Assembly (NCBI RefSeq): GCF_002878395.1
Contig: NC_061114.1
Coordinates: 163,043,884-163,107,883 of the forward strand
Direction of reading: 5' to 3'
From: Capsicum annuum
Lineage: Eukaryota; Streptophyta; Magnoliopsida; Solanales; Solanaceae
Length of the DNA stretch: 64,000 nt
Position 1 is the stretch's first letter; every line of letters starts with the position of its first letter. A model generated the notes under the pieces. The model saw only the letters and a list, made by a program, of their open reading frames with translations. It had not been told where the DNA came from and did no database searches. Shown here one piece after another: positions 34,986 to 45,200 of this stretch. A program made the position numbers and the translations under genes.

Positions 34986-35579
34986 TTCCCATCCTTTTAA
35001 TGGATCTTCACTATATAATTGTTCTAATTTTTTCTGAATTATTTCTATTTTATTTATTGAAAATATAGTTATTTCTGTTTTATTTATCGAAAATACTACT
35101 AGTTCTACTGTATCTTCAGTATTGTTTATATTTTCTAACTTTTGTGTAATCTTTTCACTTCCTTTTATCCAATCAGTTTTCTTTCTTATTTTATTATTAA
35201 CTCTTTTTGCTCTTACTTTTTGTTTGCATGGTGTTGTAAACCACCAGTCTGTTTTGGTTATTATATGTGGGTATAATTTATCTAAAAATGGCATTCCTAA
35301 AAGTATATCTTTTGATGTTAATTCATAATTATAAATTTCTTCTATTGTTAATATCTTATCCCATACTTGTATTTTTACATTCCTAGCTTTATAAGTAATT
35401 AAGCTTCCTTCATTATTAAATCCTTTAACTATTATTGGTGTTTTTAGTTTATCCCATTTGCTTTCTGGTAAGCAATTATATCTACATAAATTACCTTCTG
35501 CTCTTGTATCTATCATAGGCGTATAATATCTACTGTAATATCCTTCTACTACTATCTTCATTAATACATATATCTTCAT
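34959..35579 (-). pseudogene. EPRV pol N-terminal part with aspartic protease domain
   Basis: The frame starts two bases beyond the movement-protein stop and holds 206 codons. A retropepsin-like domain shows TPMIDTRAEGN, where the usual Asp-Thr-Gly is Asp-Thr-Arg, and the second signature KDILLGMPFLDKLYP. A short internal repeat (FSINKTEIT / FSINKIEII) lies near 35040-35105. The frame stops where an A6 tract (34982-34987) appears to have changed length by one base, since RT continues in another frame. The domain order protease-RT-RNase H is that of all caulimovirids. The Gly change and the shift indicate decay. Confidence 0.8.
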
Positions 35580-35580
35580 T

Positions 35581-36822
35581 TCATGTTAAGGCTCTTTTTA
35601 GGAATAACTTTTCTTTTTTATATGTTAAGGTTAATTGTGTATGTTCTATACTATATGGTTTTACTTGTTCTAACCATTTTATTCCTAATATTATATCTGC
35701 TTTTTGCATTTCTTCCTTTACTTCAAATTCTATTTTTATTTTTCTAACTCCTAATATTATTTCTTTTTCTGCTATATTTTTACTATTTATCAAACTTCTT
35801 GGTAAGTCTGGGCATATATCATTATCAGTTTTTATTTCTTCATTTCTTACTAGATATTTTGCTATATGATTTTCTTCTTGTCCTGTATTCAAAAGTATTA
35901 AATATTCTTTTTCATTTATTTTTCCCGTTATGTAATATTGGTTTAAATTACTTATTGAATTTGTTTCATAACTTGTTCTTTTTGATGAGTTTGATGATTC
36001 TGGCTTTTCATTAGCTATTCTTTTTGTTGTACTTATTCTATCATTTACTATTTCTAAATTTTCTTCTGTATCTATGTCTCTATAGGTATAATCATTATAA
36101 TCTATTGTTTTTACTATTTGTTCGAATGGGCTTTCTATTTGTATTTTGTTAATCTTATTTTTTCCTGTTATTTTATGTTTTGTTGTTAATACATATAGAT
36201 TTTTACATCTTGCTGTAAATATTTTACTTCCTGGGGTTAATTCTATTCCTGATATTTTCCAATATAATACTAATGATTTATCTATATTCCTATCTGTTAC
36301 TGCTACTGAATAATTTGCACTTATTATAAATTTAAATTTTTGGTATATTAGATTTCCTTTTACGGCAGTTATTATGCTTTTTTCTATAGGTTTTATAATT
36401 CTATCGTCTGCTAAATATAATTCTATTGGTGTATCTATTCCTTCTCTAAAACATGCTTTTATTAATATCTCTGTACCTCCAAGGTGTACATATTTTATTG
36501 GATCTCCTTTACTTTTTATATTATTTATTTCTTTATTAATTATTCTTTTTGTTACTAATGGTATACTAGCTTTTCCTTTTGCATATCTGCAGTCTATTAC
36601 ATGTTCTTTTTGGCATACTACATAATATTCATCTTTTTTCCTAGTGAAAATATTTTTTATTGTTGGTATTTTAAATATTTTCTCTACACTTAAATCTAAT
36701 TCTTTTCCTTTTATTTCATCAAATATATTACTGTCAAATATTATTTTTTGTTCCGTTCCTTCATCATTTAAATATTCTTCCTTTGTTATTATTTTTATAT
36801 CTTCTTCAGTCATTTGATTCAT
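35581..36822 (-). CDS. EPRV movement protein with C-terminal protease-like domain
   Basis: This is a 413-codon open frame. The N-terminal two thirds match the 30K movement superfamily: a KYVHLGGTEILIKACF strand region followed by DTPIELYLADDRI with its conserved Asp, then further beta-rich segments. Such proteins form tubules through plasmodesmata. The last 120 residues (YYITGKINEKEYLILLNTGQ, later ADIILGIKWLEQVKP) look like a retropepsin fold in which the catalytic Asp is Asn. The start codon overlaps the end of the coat frame by 17 bases. The extra domain could be a duplicated inactive protease or part of the original polyprotein; the open frame makes a late fusion unlikely. Confidence 0.8.
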   Translation of the reverse strand: MNQMTEEDIKIITKEEYLNDEGTEQKIIFDSNIFDEIKGKELDLSVEKIFKIPTIKNIFTRKKDEYYVVCQKEHVIDCRYAKGKASIPLVTKRIINKEINNIKSKGDPIKYVHLGGTEILIKACFREGIDTPIELYLADDRIIKPIEKSIITAVKGNLIYQKFKFIISANYSVAVTDRNIDKSLVLYWKISGIELTPGSKIFTARCKNLYVLTTKHKITGKNKINKIQIESPFEQIVKTIDYNDYTYRDIDTEENLEIVNDRISTTKRIANEKPESSNSSKRTSYETNSISNLNQYYITGKINEKEYLILLNTGQEENHIAKYLVRNEEIKTDNDICPDLPRSLINSKNIAEKEIILGVRKIKIEFEVKEEMQKADIILGIKWLEQVKPYSIEHTQLTLTYKKEKLFLKRALT

Positions 36823-38580
36823 CTATTTCGCTATCTATTTCATTATCTGTTTCGTTTTCTGAAATTTCATATATACTATCTTCACTTTCTAATTCATAAT
36901 CTATATAATCTATCTGCATATATTCTGTATTATCTATTCTTATTTCTGATATTTGTTTATTTTTTGGATTTTTGGGTAATTTACAATCTCTAGCTAAATG
37001 TCCTAACTTTCCACAATTATAACAAGTACATTCTTTTATAGATTTCTTCTTTCTATATGGTCTTTTATGTTTATAATTTTTTACATAATATCTTTTTCTT
37101 GGTTTCTTATATTTATATTTCGATTTTTTATATTTTTTATATTTCTTATGTCTTTTTTTTTCTTATAATATCTTTCTTCGCATCCAAATTGGGGTGCTAT
37201 TTTATTTTTGCAACAGGCTAAATTTCTTATTAATGTTTTTTCCATTTTTAATTCTTCTCTATATTTTTCACATAAGTTTCTATACCATTGTTGTAAATAT
37301 TTTATTCTTGCTCCTAACGTATCTACTATTTTTGCTTCTTCCCAACTTTTTATTATTTTCGAACTAAATGGCTCGGGTAATTTATTAAAATATAATTTTC
37401 TTATTTCTTTACTTTCTTCTATACTATATGCTCCTTTGTAATAATATTCTTTAAATGCGCAAGTATATTCATCTATATAACACATATTACATATTGCTAA
37501 TTTTAACATTAAATTTCTATTTGTATCTTTTTCTTCATTTTGTTCTTCTTCGATTGTTGTCGTACTACCAAATTCATCTTTTATAGCTGTTTCATATTTT
37601 TTTAATAATTCTATAGGTGTTAGTTTAGTTGTTGTCGATGATGTTCCTTCTATAGGTTTATTAGTTCTTAATACTTTTTTGCTATTTTCGGTTAGATTTG
37701 CAAACCATAGTTTTACTGATCCTATTAGTGTTTTTTCTATATATTCCAGTGCATCTGTTATATTTATATTATTATCTAATAATTATTTTGTCATATATCC
37801 TATCCATAATTGTATTGTTTTTTCTGTATCTATTACACAATCTAGATCTAAAAAGTTATAATTTTTATTCACTATTTGTTTTGGTATCCATTTATCATAT
37901 TCATTATATTTTTTAAACTTATTCTTATGGTATATAGGTTTTCTTATTTCTGTTGTTTTAGGTATTATATTTTCATTTTCTTTTTTATCAAGAGTATTTA
38001 TTTCTGTGTGGGTATTTTCTAAGTTTTCCTCATTAATTTTTTGTTCTTCATTGATTTCTAAATTTTTTGTATTTGTTAATATTTCTGTGTATGTTTCACT
38101 ATCTTCGGACTCATAATTATCTGTCTCTTCAATATCTATATTATTTATTTCTAATTCTTCGTTTTTTATTTCTAATTTTTCCTTAAATTGATTTATCTCA
38201 TTTAGTAATTTCTGTTCTCTATCTTTTTCTTCTTTTTCTTTTTGTCTTTGTTCATACAGTTCTTTTAACATTTGTAATTCTTTTTCTAATTCAGCAATTC
38301 TACTATTTTTGGTTTCTTCTATTTTTCGTATTTCTTCCGTAGTTTGTAGTTTTATTTTTTCTATTTCTTTTTTCCTATCTATCTCTTCATTTTCTTTTTC
38401 TATTCTTACCATTGCTGTTAATTTATCTTCTAATTTTAATTCTTCTTTTTCTAACATTAGATATAAATGTTCACCTATTTTCTTATATCTTCGTCCTAGA
38501 TTAGAAAATACTATTTTTATTTTTGATCCTTCGTAGTTTTCATATATTTTTTCATCTATTATAAATTCTTCTTTATTCAT
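36806..38580 (-). pseudogene. EPRV coat protein gene, one stop and one frameshift
   Basis: The frame starts at 38580, overlapping the previous stop as ATGA. It has a long Lys/Glu coiled-coil region (38460-38150), an acidic segment, then the capsid core. A TAA at 37783-37785 breaks the core right after IQLWIGYMTK, and the same frame goes on with a DALEYIEKTLIGSVKLW stretch that is typical of caulimovirid capsids. A one-base change near an A9 tract (37153-37161) then moves a Lys/Tyr-rich RNA-binding region and the CCHC knuckle (CYNCGKLGHLARDC, near 36995-37035) into another frame. It ends with an acidic tail and TGA at 36806. The original length is about 590 codons. Confidence 0.85.
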
Positions 38581-38789
38581 TTTATTGTGAATAGGTCATG
38601 TTGATATACATATTCTAAACTATCTATTTGTGATTCTAATTTTGATATTTCATCTTTTTGTGTATCTATTGAATTTTTACTAACTCCGGCAAATATATTA
38701 TAATGTAGTCTTTCTATTCTTATTTTTAATTCTTTTCATTTTTCAGAGATAATTTGTTTTAATTCTTTATATTGTTGTATTTTATTCAT
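38577..38789 (-). pseudogene. EPRV small coiled-coil ORF with one internal stop
   Basis: This 70-codon frame begins MNKIQQYKELKQIISEK. It has a TGA at codon 18 (38736-38738) and then reads open to a TGA at 38577-38579. Its start overlaps the previous stop, and its stop overlaps the coat start, both as ATGA. The residues after the internal stop keep heptad spacing (KDEISKLESQIDSLEY), so the frame was probably coding when it integrated. Function is unknown; small coiled-coil proteins at this place in related viruses are virion-associated. Confidence 0.5.
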
Positions 38790-39043
38790 TTTAAATTATA
38801 TTTATAATATCTTGGTGGATATCTAAATCTAATTTTATCATAATTAGGTGGTATATGTTTCATTCTTCTGGATTTTAAATGTGTTATTAATTTTGATTCA
38901 ATACTAGATATTAATGTAATTAAGTAGGCTAGTTTTTGTGGATTTTCTTTTGTTTTATTTAGACTTATATATTCTGAATAATTACTAGTTAAAGATTTTT
39001 TAATTTTTCTAAAAGCTTCTCTATTTTTAAATGGTCTTCGCAT
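38786..39043 (-). CDS. EPRV small ORF, 85 aa, first after the primer site
   Basis: The open frame lies 118 bases downstream of the primer site. The product is basic, beginning MRRPFKNREAFRKIKKSL and ending in an Arg/Tyr-rich tail (PRYYKYNLK). Its TGA shares bases with the next start (ATGA at 38786-38789). It has no recognised domain. The position corresponds to the small ORFs upstream of the coat gene in other caulimovirids. Confidence 0.5.
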   Translation of the reverse strand: MRRPFKNREAFRKIKKSLTSNYSEYISLNKTKENPQKLAYLITLISSIESKLITHLKSRRMKHIPPNYDKIRFRYPPRYYKYNLK

Positions 39044-39160
39044 AATTAATTTAATATTTTTGTAGGTAAATTTTTTAACTCTAAATCTAATTTTGACTCT
39101 AACATATATATTCTAACTCTAGCTCTAATATATATCTCTTCCGTTCGTTTTAAATTGTTG

Positions 39161-39173
39161 TGCTCTGATACCA
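39161..39173 (-). promoter_or_regulatory. EPRV primer-binding site (tRNA-Met)
   Basis: TGGTATCAGAGCA on the minus strand is complementary to the 3' end of plant initiator tRNA-Met, the minus-strand primer of caulimovirids. It is complete here. Only its first eight bases are present in the distal repeat at 30577. Confidence 0.9.
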
Positions 39174-39196
39174 TTTGGAGGGGGGTGCGCGGATTT

Positions 39197-39219
39197 GGGT
39201 TTATTTTTTAGATTCACCC
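39197..39219. other. Junction sequence between EPRV and Tat LTR
   Basis: These 23 bases (starting GGGTTTATTTTTTAGATT, ending CACCC) match neither the viral terminal repeat nor the Tat LTR. They may be filler from end joining or the last piece of the foldback right terminus, since the reverse complement starts GGGTGAA, somewhat like the GGGTAAAC at the end of the related fragment near 51523. Confidence 0.45.
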
Positions 39220-40131
39220 ATGGGCAGCTTTGTTGATGGGTCAATTAATGGCCAATTTCAATTCTTGTATTATTTTTGTAGCTTGTATTGTTTATTTGTG
39301 TTAGCTAAGATTTTAATCAATTAACCTAGACAAAACCCCTAAAGTATTGTCATTTTACTTTATCTTAGTTTTCTTTTATTTAATTCATAATTTCTTTTTT
39401 TTCACCTAATTTATCTTGTCTAAAATGGATTAAATCGTCTCCTTCGGCTTTTGTTAGCAAGTCTTTAAAAATTAAACGCTTTATTTCAAAATTGTATTTG
39501 ATTTGTTCACGTAACTAGAGTCTATTGTGATTTAATTTTCTCCAAACCCAAGGCACTAATTTGTTTTGAAAATTAACTTTTCAAAATTAGCAAAACCTTT
39601 TTAATATAATACTCTCCTAATATTTTTTTCAAAGCTATTATCTATAACATAATCGACTTTTCCATAACAATCAATAATAAGAAAATAATTTCATATTCTT
39701 CCTCTTTTTTACAAAAGCAAAATTCATCTTCCTCTAAAGTCCGAAAAATTACAACTTAGTTTAATTCAAGTAGAATGTTTCTCAGTGGAATAAATAATCT
39801 TCCTTTTAAACGTTTAAATAAATAATTTTAATATTTTATGTAAAATCAAGTCTTTGTGAAAATTATCCACTTTTAGCTAGTCAAGTGCCTTAAAAATCTT
39901 TTTAGGGTGTTAATTGAACCCTTACCCAGTTTCTCTAGTTTTAAATGTTTATTTCTGTTTTTTGAACCTTTGAAACTATTTTAAGTTTTTTCTTGTCTTT
40001 TTCTATAAAAACCAAGTGGCGACTCTGTGAATTTCTTAAAATTATTTTGAAATTTTCTCAAATCTTTTGAAATAGTTTTAAAGAGGTAAAACTCATTGTC
40101 TCGCCAAAAGAAATTCGAAAGGGATAAAACA
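39220..40131 (+). mobile_element. Tat/Ogre-like 3' LTR, right part
   Basis: It resumes with ATGGGCAG then CTTTGTTGATGG, matching 18059 onward of the 5' LTR, and ends GGGATAAAACA like the 5' LTR. The five bases after it are ATCAT, facing ATAAT before the 5' LTR. Small indels relative to the 5' LTR occur near 39890-39990 and 40103-40118. Confidence 0.88.
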
Positions 40132-41131
40132 ATCATTTTTCTGATTAGTCCACTCCAGCCTAAAATGCCAAACCAAATGAGATATGAATCCCTTGATCCT
40201 GAATTCGAGCCTAATTGACCGACTTTTGTTGTTTACATTGATTTCACTGTCCCACTTGACTACAATGAATCTGTTTTGGCATTGGTCCTCCTTGGACATT
40301 GTACACCTCAACTCAGGCAAATCACCTAATTTGAGTGTGGCTATCATAGGGGTGCGTAGTGAAAAGTGAGTACGAAGAAAGAGGTGTAGGTAGGAAAATT
40401 AATAAGGGAGGGTGTGGTAAAAAGAAAATGAAAAAGAAAAAGAAAAAATGAGAAAATGAGAAAAGAAAACTGCACCCGACCCAAAAATAGACATGAAGAG
40501 AATAAAAAAGGAGAAATAAGGGCAGATCGAATAAAAATATGGTAGAAAAATTGGACCCCTGAGAAAATGTAGTGCTAAGGAGGTTGAGTCACTTAAAATA
40601 TCTCAAATATACCATAACCAGCCCCAAGCCTATGTTACAAGCCTAATAATGTCCTATAGTGATCCTAGCTTGACCATTTGAAAATTTAGGTAAAAAGCAT
40701 AAGGTCAAGCCTATGGCATTCTGTGTGCACTGATTGGAACTTCTTTGAGAGTGTGAGTATCTTTAGACTGTCCATAAAATAATAGTTTGAATCAATATGT
40801 GTGAAAGGGACTTCTTTGACTGCGAGGGTGCATGGGTTGCAATGTCAGGTTACGTATCTGTCCAGATAGTGTATGTTTCTTAGGCCTAGTTGTTCCTTGC
40901 TAATATAATTCCATCATTGGATTCATGTGAGTCGCACTATGGTACATGATCATTATACATAGTAGCATTTGAAACAAGTGAAATAGGAGGGGGTGAAAAT
41001 GTTCTTGAGCTGATTGATAATTCGACTACCAAATGTGTCACAACACTCTTCGAAGTTAGGCATCGTGTTTTTGTGGGTTTGATTCTTTTTGTTTTTCCTG
41101 AGGACATGCAAAACAGATAAGTTGAGGGTGT
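40132..41131 (+). other. Athila-1 3' untranslated region, right part, with polypurine tract
   Basis: This continues the Athila-1 3' region cut at 15323. The part at 40240-40360 (CAATGAATCTGTTTTGGC, then GTGTGGCTATCATAGGGGTG) is clearly related to 62412-62506 in the Athila-2 3' region. The last bases before the LTR, TAAGTTGAGGGTGT (41118-41131), are a variant of the Athila polypurine tract. No supported gene; the ORFs here are short and partly antisense. Confidence 0.75.
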
Positions 41132-42669
41132 TGATGTGCCGTAGAAACATGGCACATTCTTAAAACAAGGAATTTATGGATGGGCTTAGGTTATCTTATT
41201 GGATATGATGAGGTTCTATGTGTTATTGCATGTAAAATAGGTTGGCAGAGGTGTTAGACTAAAAAGAAGAAAGAACGTTTGAAAAAGCAAAGTGTTGGTC
41301 AAGCTACGAGTTGTCAAGTCACCTTACGACTCGTAGCCATACTCATCACGATACCAGAAGCAAGAGTAAAGCTGATAAACCAAGTAAAATCTGACCACGA
41401 CTCATAAGATGTAGCTAGAGTCATTGAGAACAATCATAAAGTGAGTAGAAGCCAAAGCTAAAGTCTAGAGGTGAAGTCATAGAAGACTACGAGTCGTAAG
41501 ATCTGACTACGACTCATAGTGGGCAATCGTAAAAAGACCAGTGTTTAAAGCCCTGAAGTTTAAGGCACAAGTGATAACGAGTGAAGGCCACGAGTCGTAA
41601 GGACTCACTATGACTCGTGGTGATGAATCGTAATAGCAGCAGAAGCTTGGAGCCTATAAAATGAAATTATACTGGAATGGCCATGACTAGCAAACCTACG
41701 AATTATAAAGAGACCTTACGAGTCGCAAGGATTGCCGACTTACTTTTCCTATTCCATTTTTATTATGATTTTTTTATTATTTTGAGACACTATAAATACC
41801 TTAGGGTTATTCCCTTATTAGGTTATGAACTTCTAATACACTTTCACATATTTTTTATACAATTTGCATACTTGGATTATTCTTGGATTTTCGTCTTAGT
41901 ATTCAATTGAAGATCTTGGATTTTTTCCCTTTCATCATTGTGCAATTAATTTCATATCCTCTTCATTGATTATTATGGATTATTTCATAAGTATGAGCAG
42001 CTAATTTCCTTGATTAGGGTTGTGGGAACCCTGGCAGATTAACTACGTAGGGGGAGTGGGAGATTTATCTATTCTACTACAATTGTTTGTATTGCAATCT
42101 TCTTCGTATTAATTGGACCCAAGCTACTGCAGAAGCTTAGGAATTGCCTGTATTCGAGAACGTCCTTAAAATAGAGTTTAAGATTGGGAAAAACAGGTTA
42201 TAATGGTGATTCGAGGCTATCACCCCTCCTCTAATCAACTCGAGACTCAAATGGTGATAGTTGTACTGAGGTTGTAGACAAGGCGACACCCTAAGACTTA
42301 GAAGGTAAAGGATGAAATCTATCAACGCGCTCACAAGATGGTTAATAGTATAGAGCTTGTCATCTTTGCATGCAGAGCAGTAGGATAGGTGGGTTGAACA
42401 TGAGAATATTACGTAGTTGTGAATCCAGGGGGAACAAAGTCCTAGTATTCGTCTTCTATTATTTACAAACTCAGGAATTCAAGTTCAGCTAGTTATTACT
42501 GTTGATTCCAATCCCTGTATTTACTTTTCTGCACTGCTCGTAGATTTTGTCTAATTTGATATACTGTTCAACGTAATTCCATGTGGGTTCGACCCCAACT
42601 TGAGTTAGGTTACTATATTTGGCATCGACCACAGCATACTTATTAGGAGGTTAGTTTTGGGCGACGTCA
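41132..42669 (+). mobile_element. Athila-1 3' LTR
   Basis: It matches 2846-4411 along its full length. It has a TATA box at 41791-41798 and starts TGATGTGCC. It ends GGGCGACGTCA, followed by ATGTC, the right copy of the target site. U3 at 41300-41740 contains many ACGACTCGTA / ACGAGTCGTA words in both orientations. No coding sequence. Confidence 0.88.
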
Positions 42670-45200
42670 ATGTCCCTTTTTCAACCAATTTCCTTACTTC
42701 ACTTCCCAAGAGCCATAACTCGTTCCCAACAACCAACGGGTCTCCAACTATACTACAGATAGATGATGAATGCAAATCCAAACCACAATACACTGATACC
42801 ACATTGATACCAACACAACCAACCAAAACTCATTCTAGCCAAAAACAGATCAAGGCATGAATCATGCAACCAACCCCAATATCCAAATAAAACCTTCCTT
42901 TGTCTTTCCAAACCTGTCATTTACTCTAAACTACCGAAAATGTCACCCCAATCCTACCTGCACAACTCCATCACACTAACCCCAAAGAGCTGAAGTTGAT
43001 CCACCAATAATCCATAATGGAAAGCATAAGATAAGAATATAGGGTGATACTTGGACATACCTATGGAGATGGTCAAAGCCACCGATCTCCTATCAAGGCT
43101 ACAGCCAGTCTGATTGACCCTCGAAATTGATATTCAAGAGTCCAAAGCACAAACTTTTGGAACCAAATGATCCACTCCAAAATATCCCACCAACTGAGAG
43201 TGAAACCATGCTAAGCCCAACTTGAGCACACTACTTTTGTTGAGCAGACAATCAAAAATCATGGCAAAAACTAAGGACGAAGGCCAAAATTTGAAAGAAC
43301 CATCATCAAGTATCAACGGGCTATTATCTGAACAAGAATTAACCACAATCTATCTGAACTGGAGAAGACTAAATAGGTAGCTAAAGAGTAGGCTTATCCA
43401 ACCTATTAGTGCAACCCCAAGTGAGACAAATCTAAAAATGAATGTTGTACCCAAGCTCTAATAAAAATCTCAACACCAAGGCTGAACCGCTTGATCTAAA
43501 CAATAGAAACCAATCCTATAAACGAATAAGATTTGTACCCCAAATCTATCATAAACTTCAAGCCACCATTCCAAAGCATCACATCCAAAATTAAAGTTGA
43601 CAAGTCTGAACTAAGGCCAAATATCCACGTCGACCTTACTATCATAAATTAGGCATATTCCTACTAGTTTCTGCCAGAGCCAAAATTAAACTACAGCTGA
43701 AGAACAAAATCACAACTGAGGATAAACCACAGGCTAAAATCATAAGAAATAAACTTCATATCTGTTGGGAGGCATGAATCATCTAAGCATGAATCATCAA
43801 AGCATACCCAAGGACTCACCAAGGCTACAAATCATACTTGTGACGACAAAAACTCTAGTAACTCAGAGAAATGCAACCTTAGCCAGAAGTTGGTCAATCT
43901 AATACCCCATCTTAATAATGAATACCTATAGGCACATATCACCAACCAAAAACACTCCATAAAACCTTATCAGGTCAAACAAATACCTAAATAAGGATTT
44001 CCTAAATCTACCAATGAAAACAACCTTAACCTAATTAAACCATGAATCACAACATCGAAGAATAGAGTACTAATCTCAACAGCAATGCCAAGGTCAAGAC
44101 CACTATTAGAAAATAAATCAAGCAAATCAATAAAATGAATTACCAATTTAGCAACTTAAGAAGCAGCCACAGAAAAAGAACACCTTTTGAAACTCTACTA
44201 GAACAAGAACTACACCACGACAAGAATAGAGTATCCAACTCCACGCTAATACCAAGATCAAACTATCACCAAGAGATGAGCCCAACAAACCTAAAAGGCA
44301 AACCCAAGACCTTTCGACATCAATATTATGACCACTACTAGACGGTGAACTATCCAAATCGAAAAAATAGATCCCAAACTAGTCAATTTTGAAAATGGGA
44401 AATATAAAGAAGGATAGTCGATGCTAAAATCTCAGCTAACCCAAAAGTAAGTCCTAGAATCCCAAACTCAAAAATAGGCAGTGTAACCAAATGCCAACTC
44501 TAGAACCATAACAGAACCATGAAAGGCCAAACTACCTTCACTTTTGTAGCCAACGCAACAATCGATCTAACAACTCCAATAAAAGAGGGAAACGGCCAAA
44601 GAGAGTAAAGCATCCAACTGAGCTAGCCGCCTAGGCCAATGAACAAAATCACTAGGAAGGAAATTCTAGCTAGACAATGCTTATCTAGTCGTCTATCAAG
44701 TAAGGATCGATCAACATCAAATAATGACAATAATAACAACAGTACTAGAAAAATCACTATAAGTAGTAGGTGGTACTAAAAATAAAAATCAATGACAAGT
44801 ACCACTCTAAGGCTACAAAAAGGCCAATATGTCGACGTAAATGAGATTTGAACCAAATTCTACACCTCTAGAGAAATATCAATACCGATCCACTCTATTT
44901 ACTACTAAAACAAATCAGTTATGGGGTTAGTCACATAATCATGAACTCTATATCAAGGCACACAAAAATCAATATAAACCTACCAAGGTACATAACTATT
45001 GATGGGTATGAAAACCTAATTCACTCAAATTAAAAAGTGAAGGCAAAAAATTAAAGGCACAACTATCACGATGAAATCCAAAGTCACATGCATAATGTGC
45101 TCGAGAGAGTATGAATCTAAACGGGTTCAAACTCAAACTAAATGTCCGAATCATAGAGTGAGGTACTAAGTGCACTGCCTTTAATTAAATATGCCACAAC
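42670..45200 (-). mobile_element. Tekay-like element, internal region without recognisable pol
   Basis: This lies between the gag remnant and the Athila-1 insertion, in the place where protease, RT and integrase would be in a full Tekay element. I see no RT, RNase H, integrase or chromodomain motif on either strand. The longer open frames (for example 43134-43346 minus) have no recognisable motif. The element may be a gag-only form, or its pol may have been deleted or replaced. Confidence 0.5.

Larger units (their letters stand above)
30577..39196 (-). mobile_element. Endogenous pararetrovirus (TVCV-like caulimovirid), near full length
   Basis: Minus-strand ORFs give, in order, small ORFs, coat protein with a CCHC knuckle, 30K movement protein, retropepsin, RT/RNase H and a transactivator-position ORF. 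This is a plant pararetrovirus and has no integrase. A tRNA-Met primer site is at 39161-39173, and a 30-bp perfect repeat covers 30577-30606 and 39167-39196, so the copy spans one genome (about 8.6 kb) opened at the primer site. Gene order resembles Solendovirus/Cavemovirus. Genus placement is inference. Coat, protease and transactivator frames are broken, so this copy as it stands cannot encode a full set of proteins. Confidence 0.9.

Noticed and set aside
39161..39173. Possible tRNA-Met gene
   Set aside because: Only the short primer-binding complement is present; there is no cloverleaf sequence around it.
44135..44341. 68-codon open frame in the Tekay internal region
   Set aside because: No motif, and it overlaps an equally long antisense frame.
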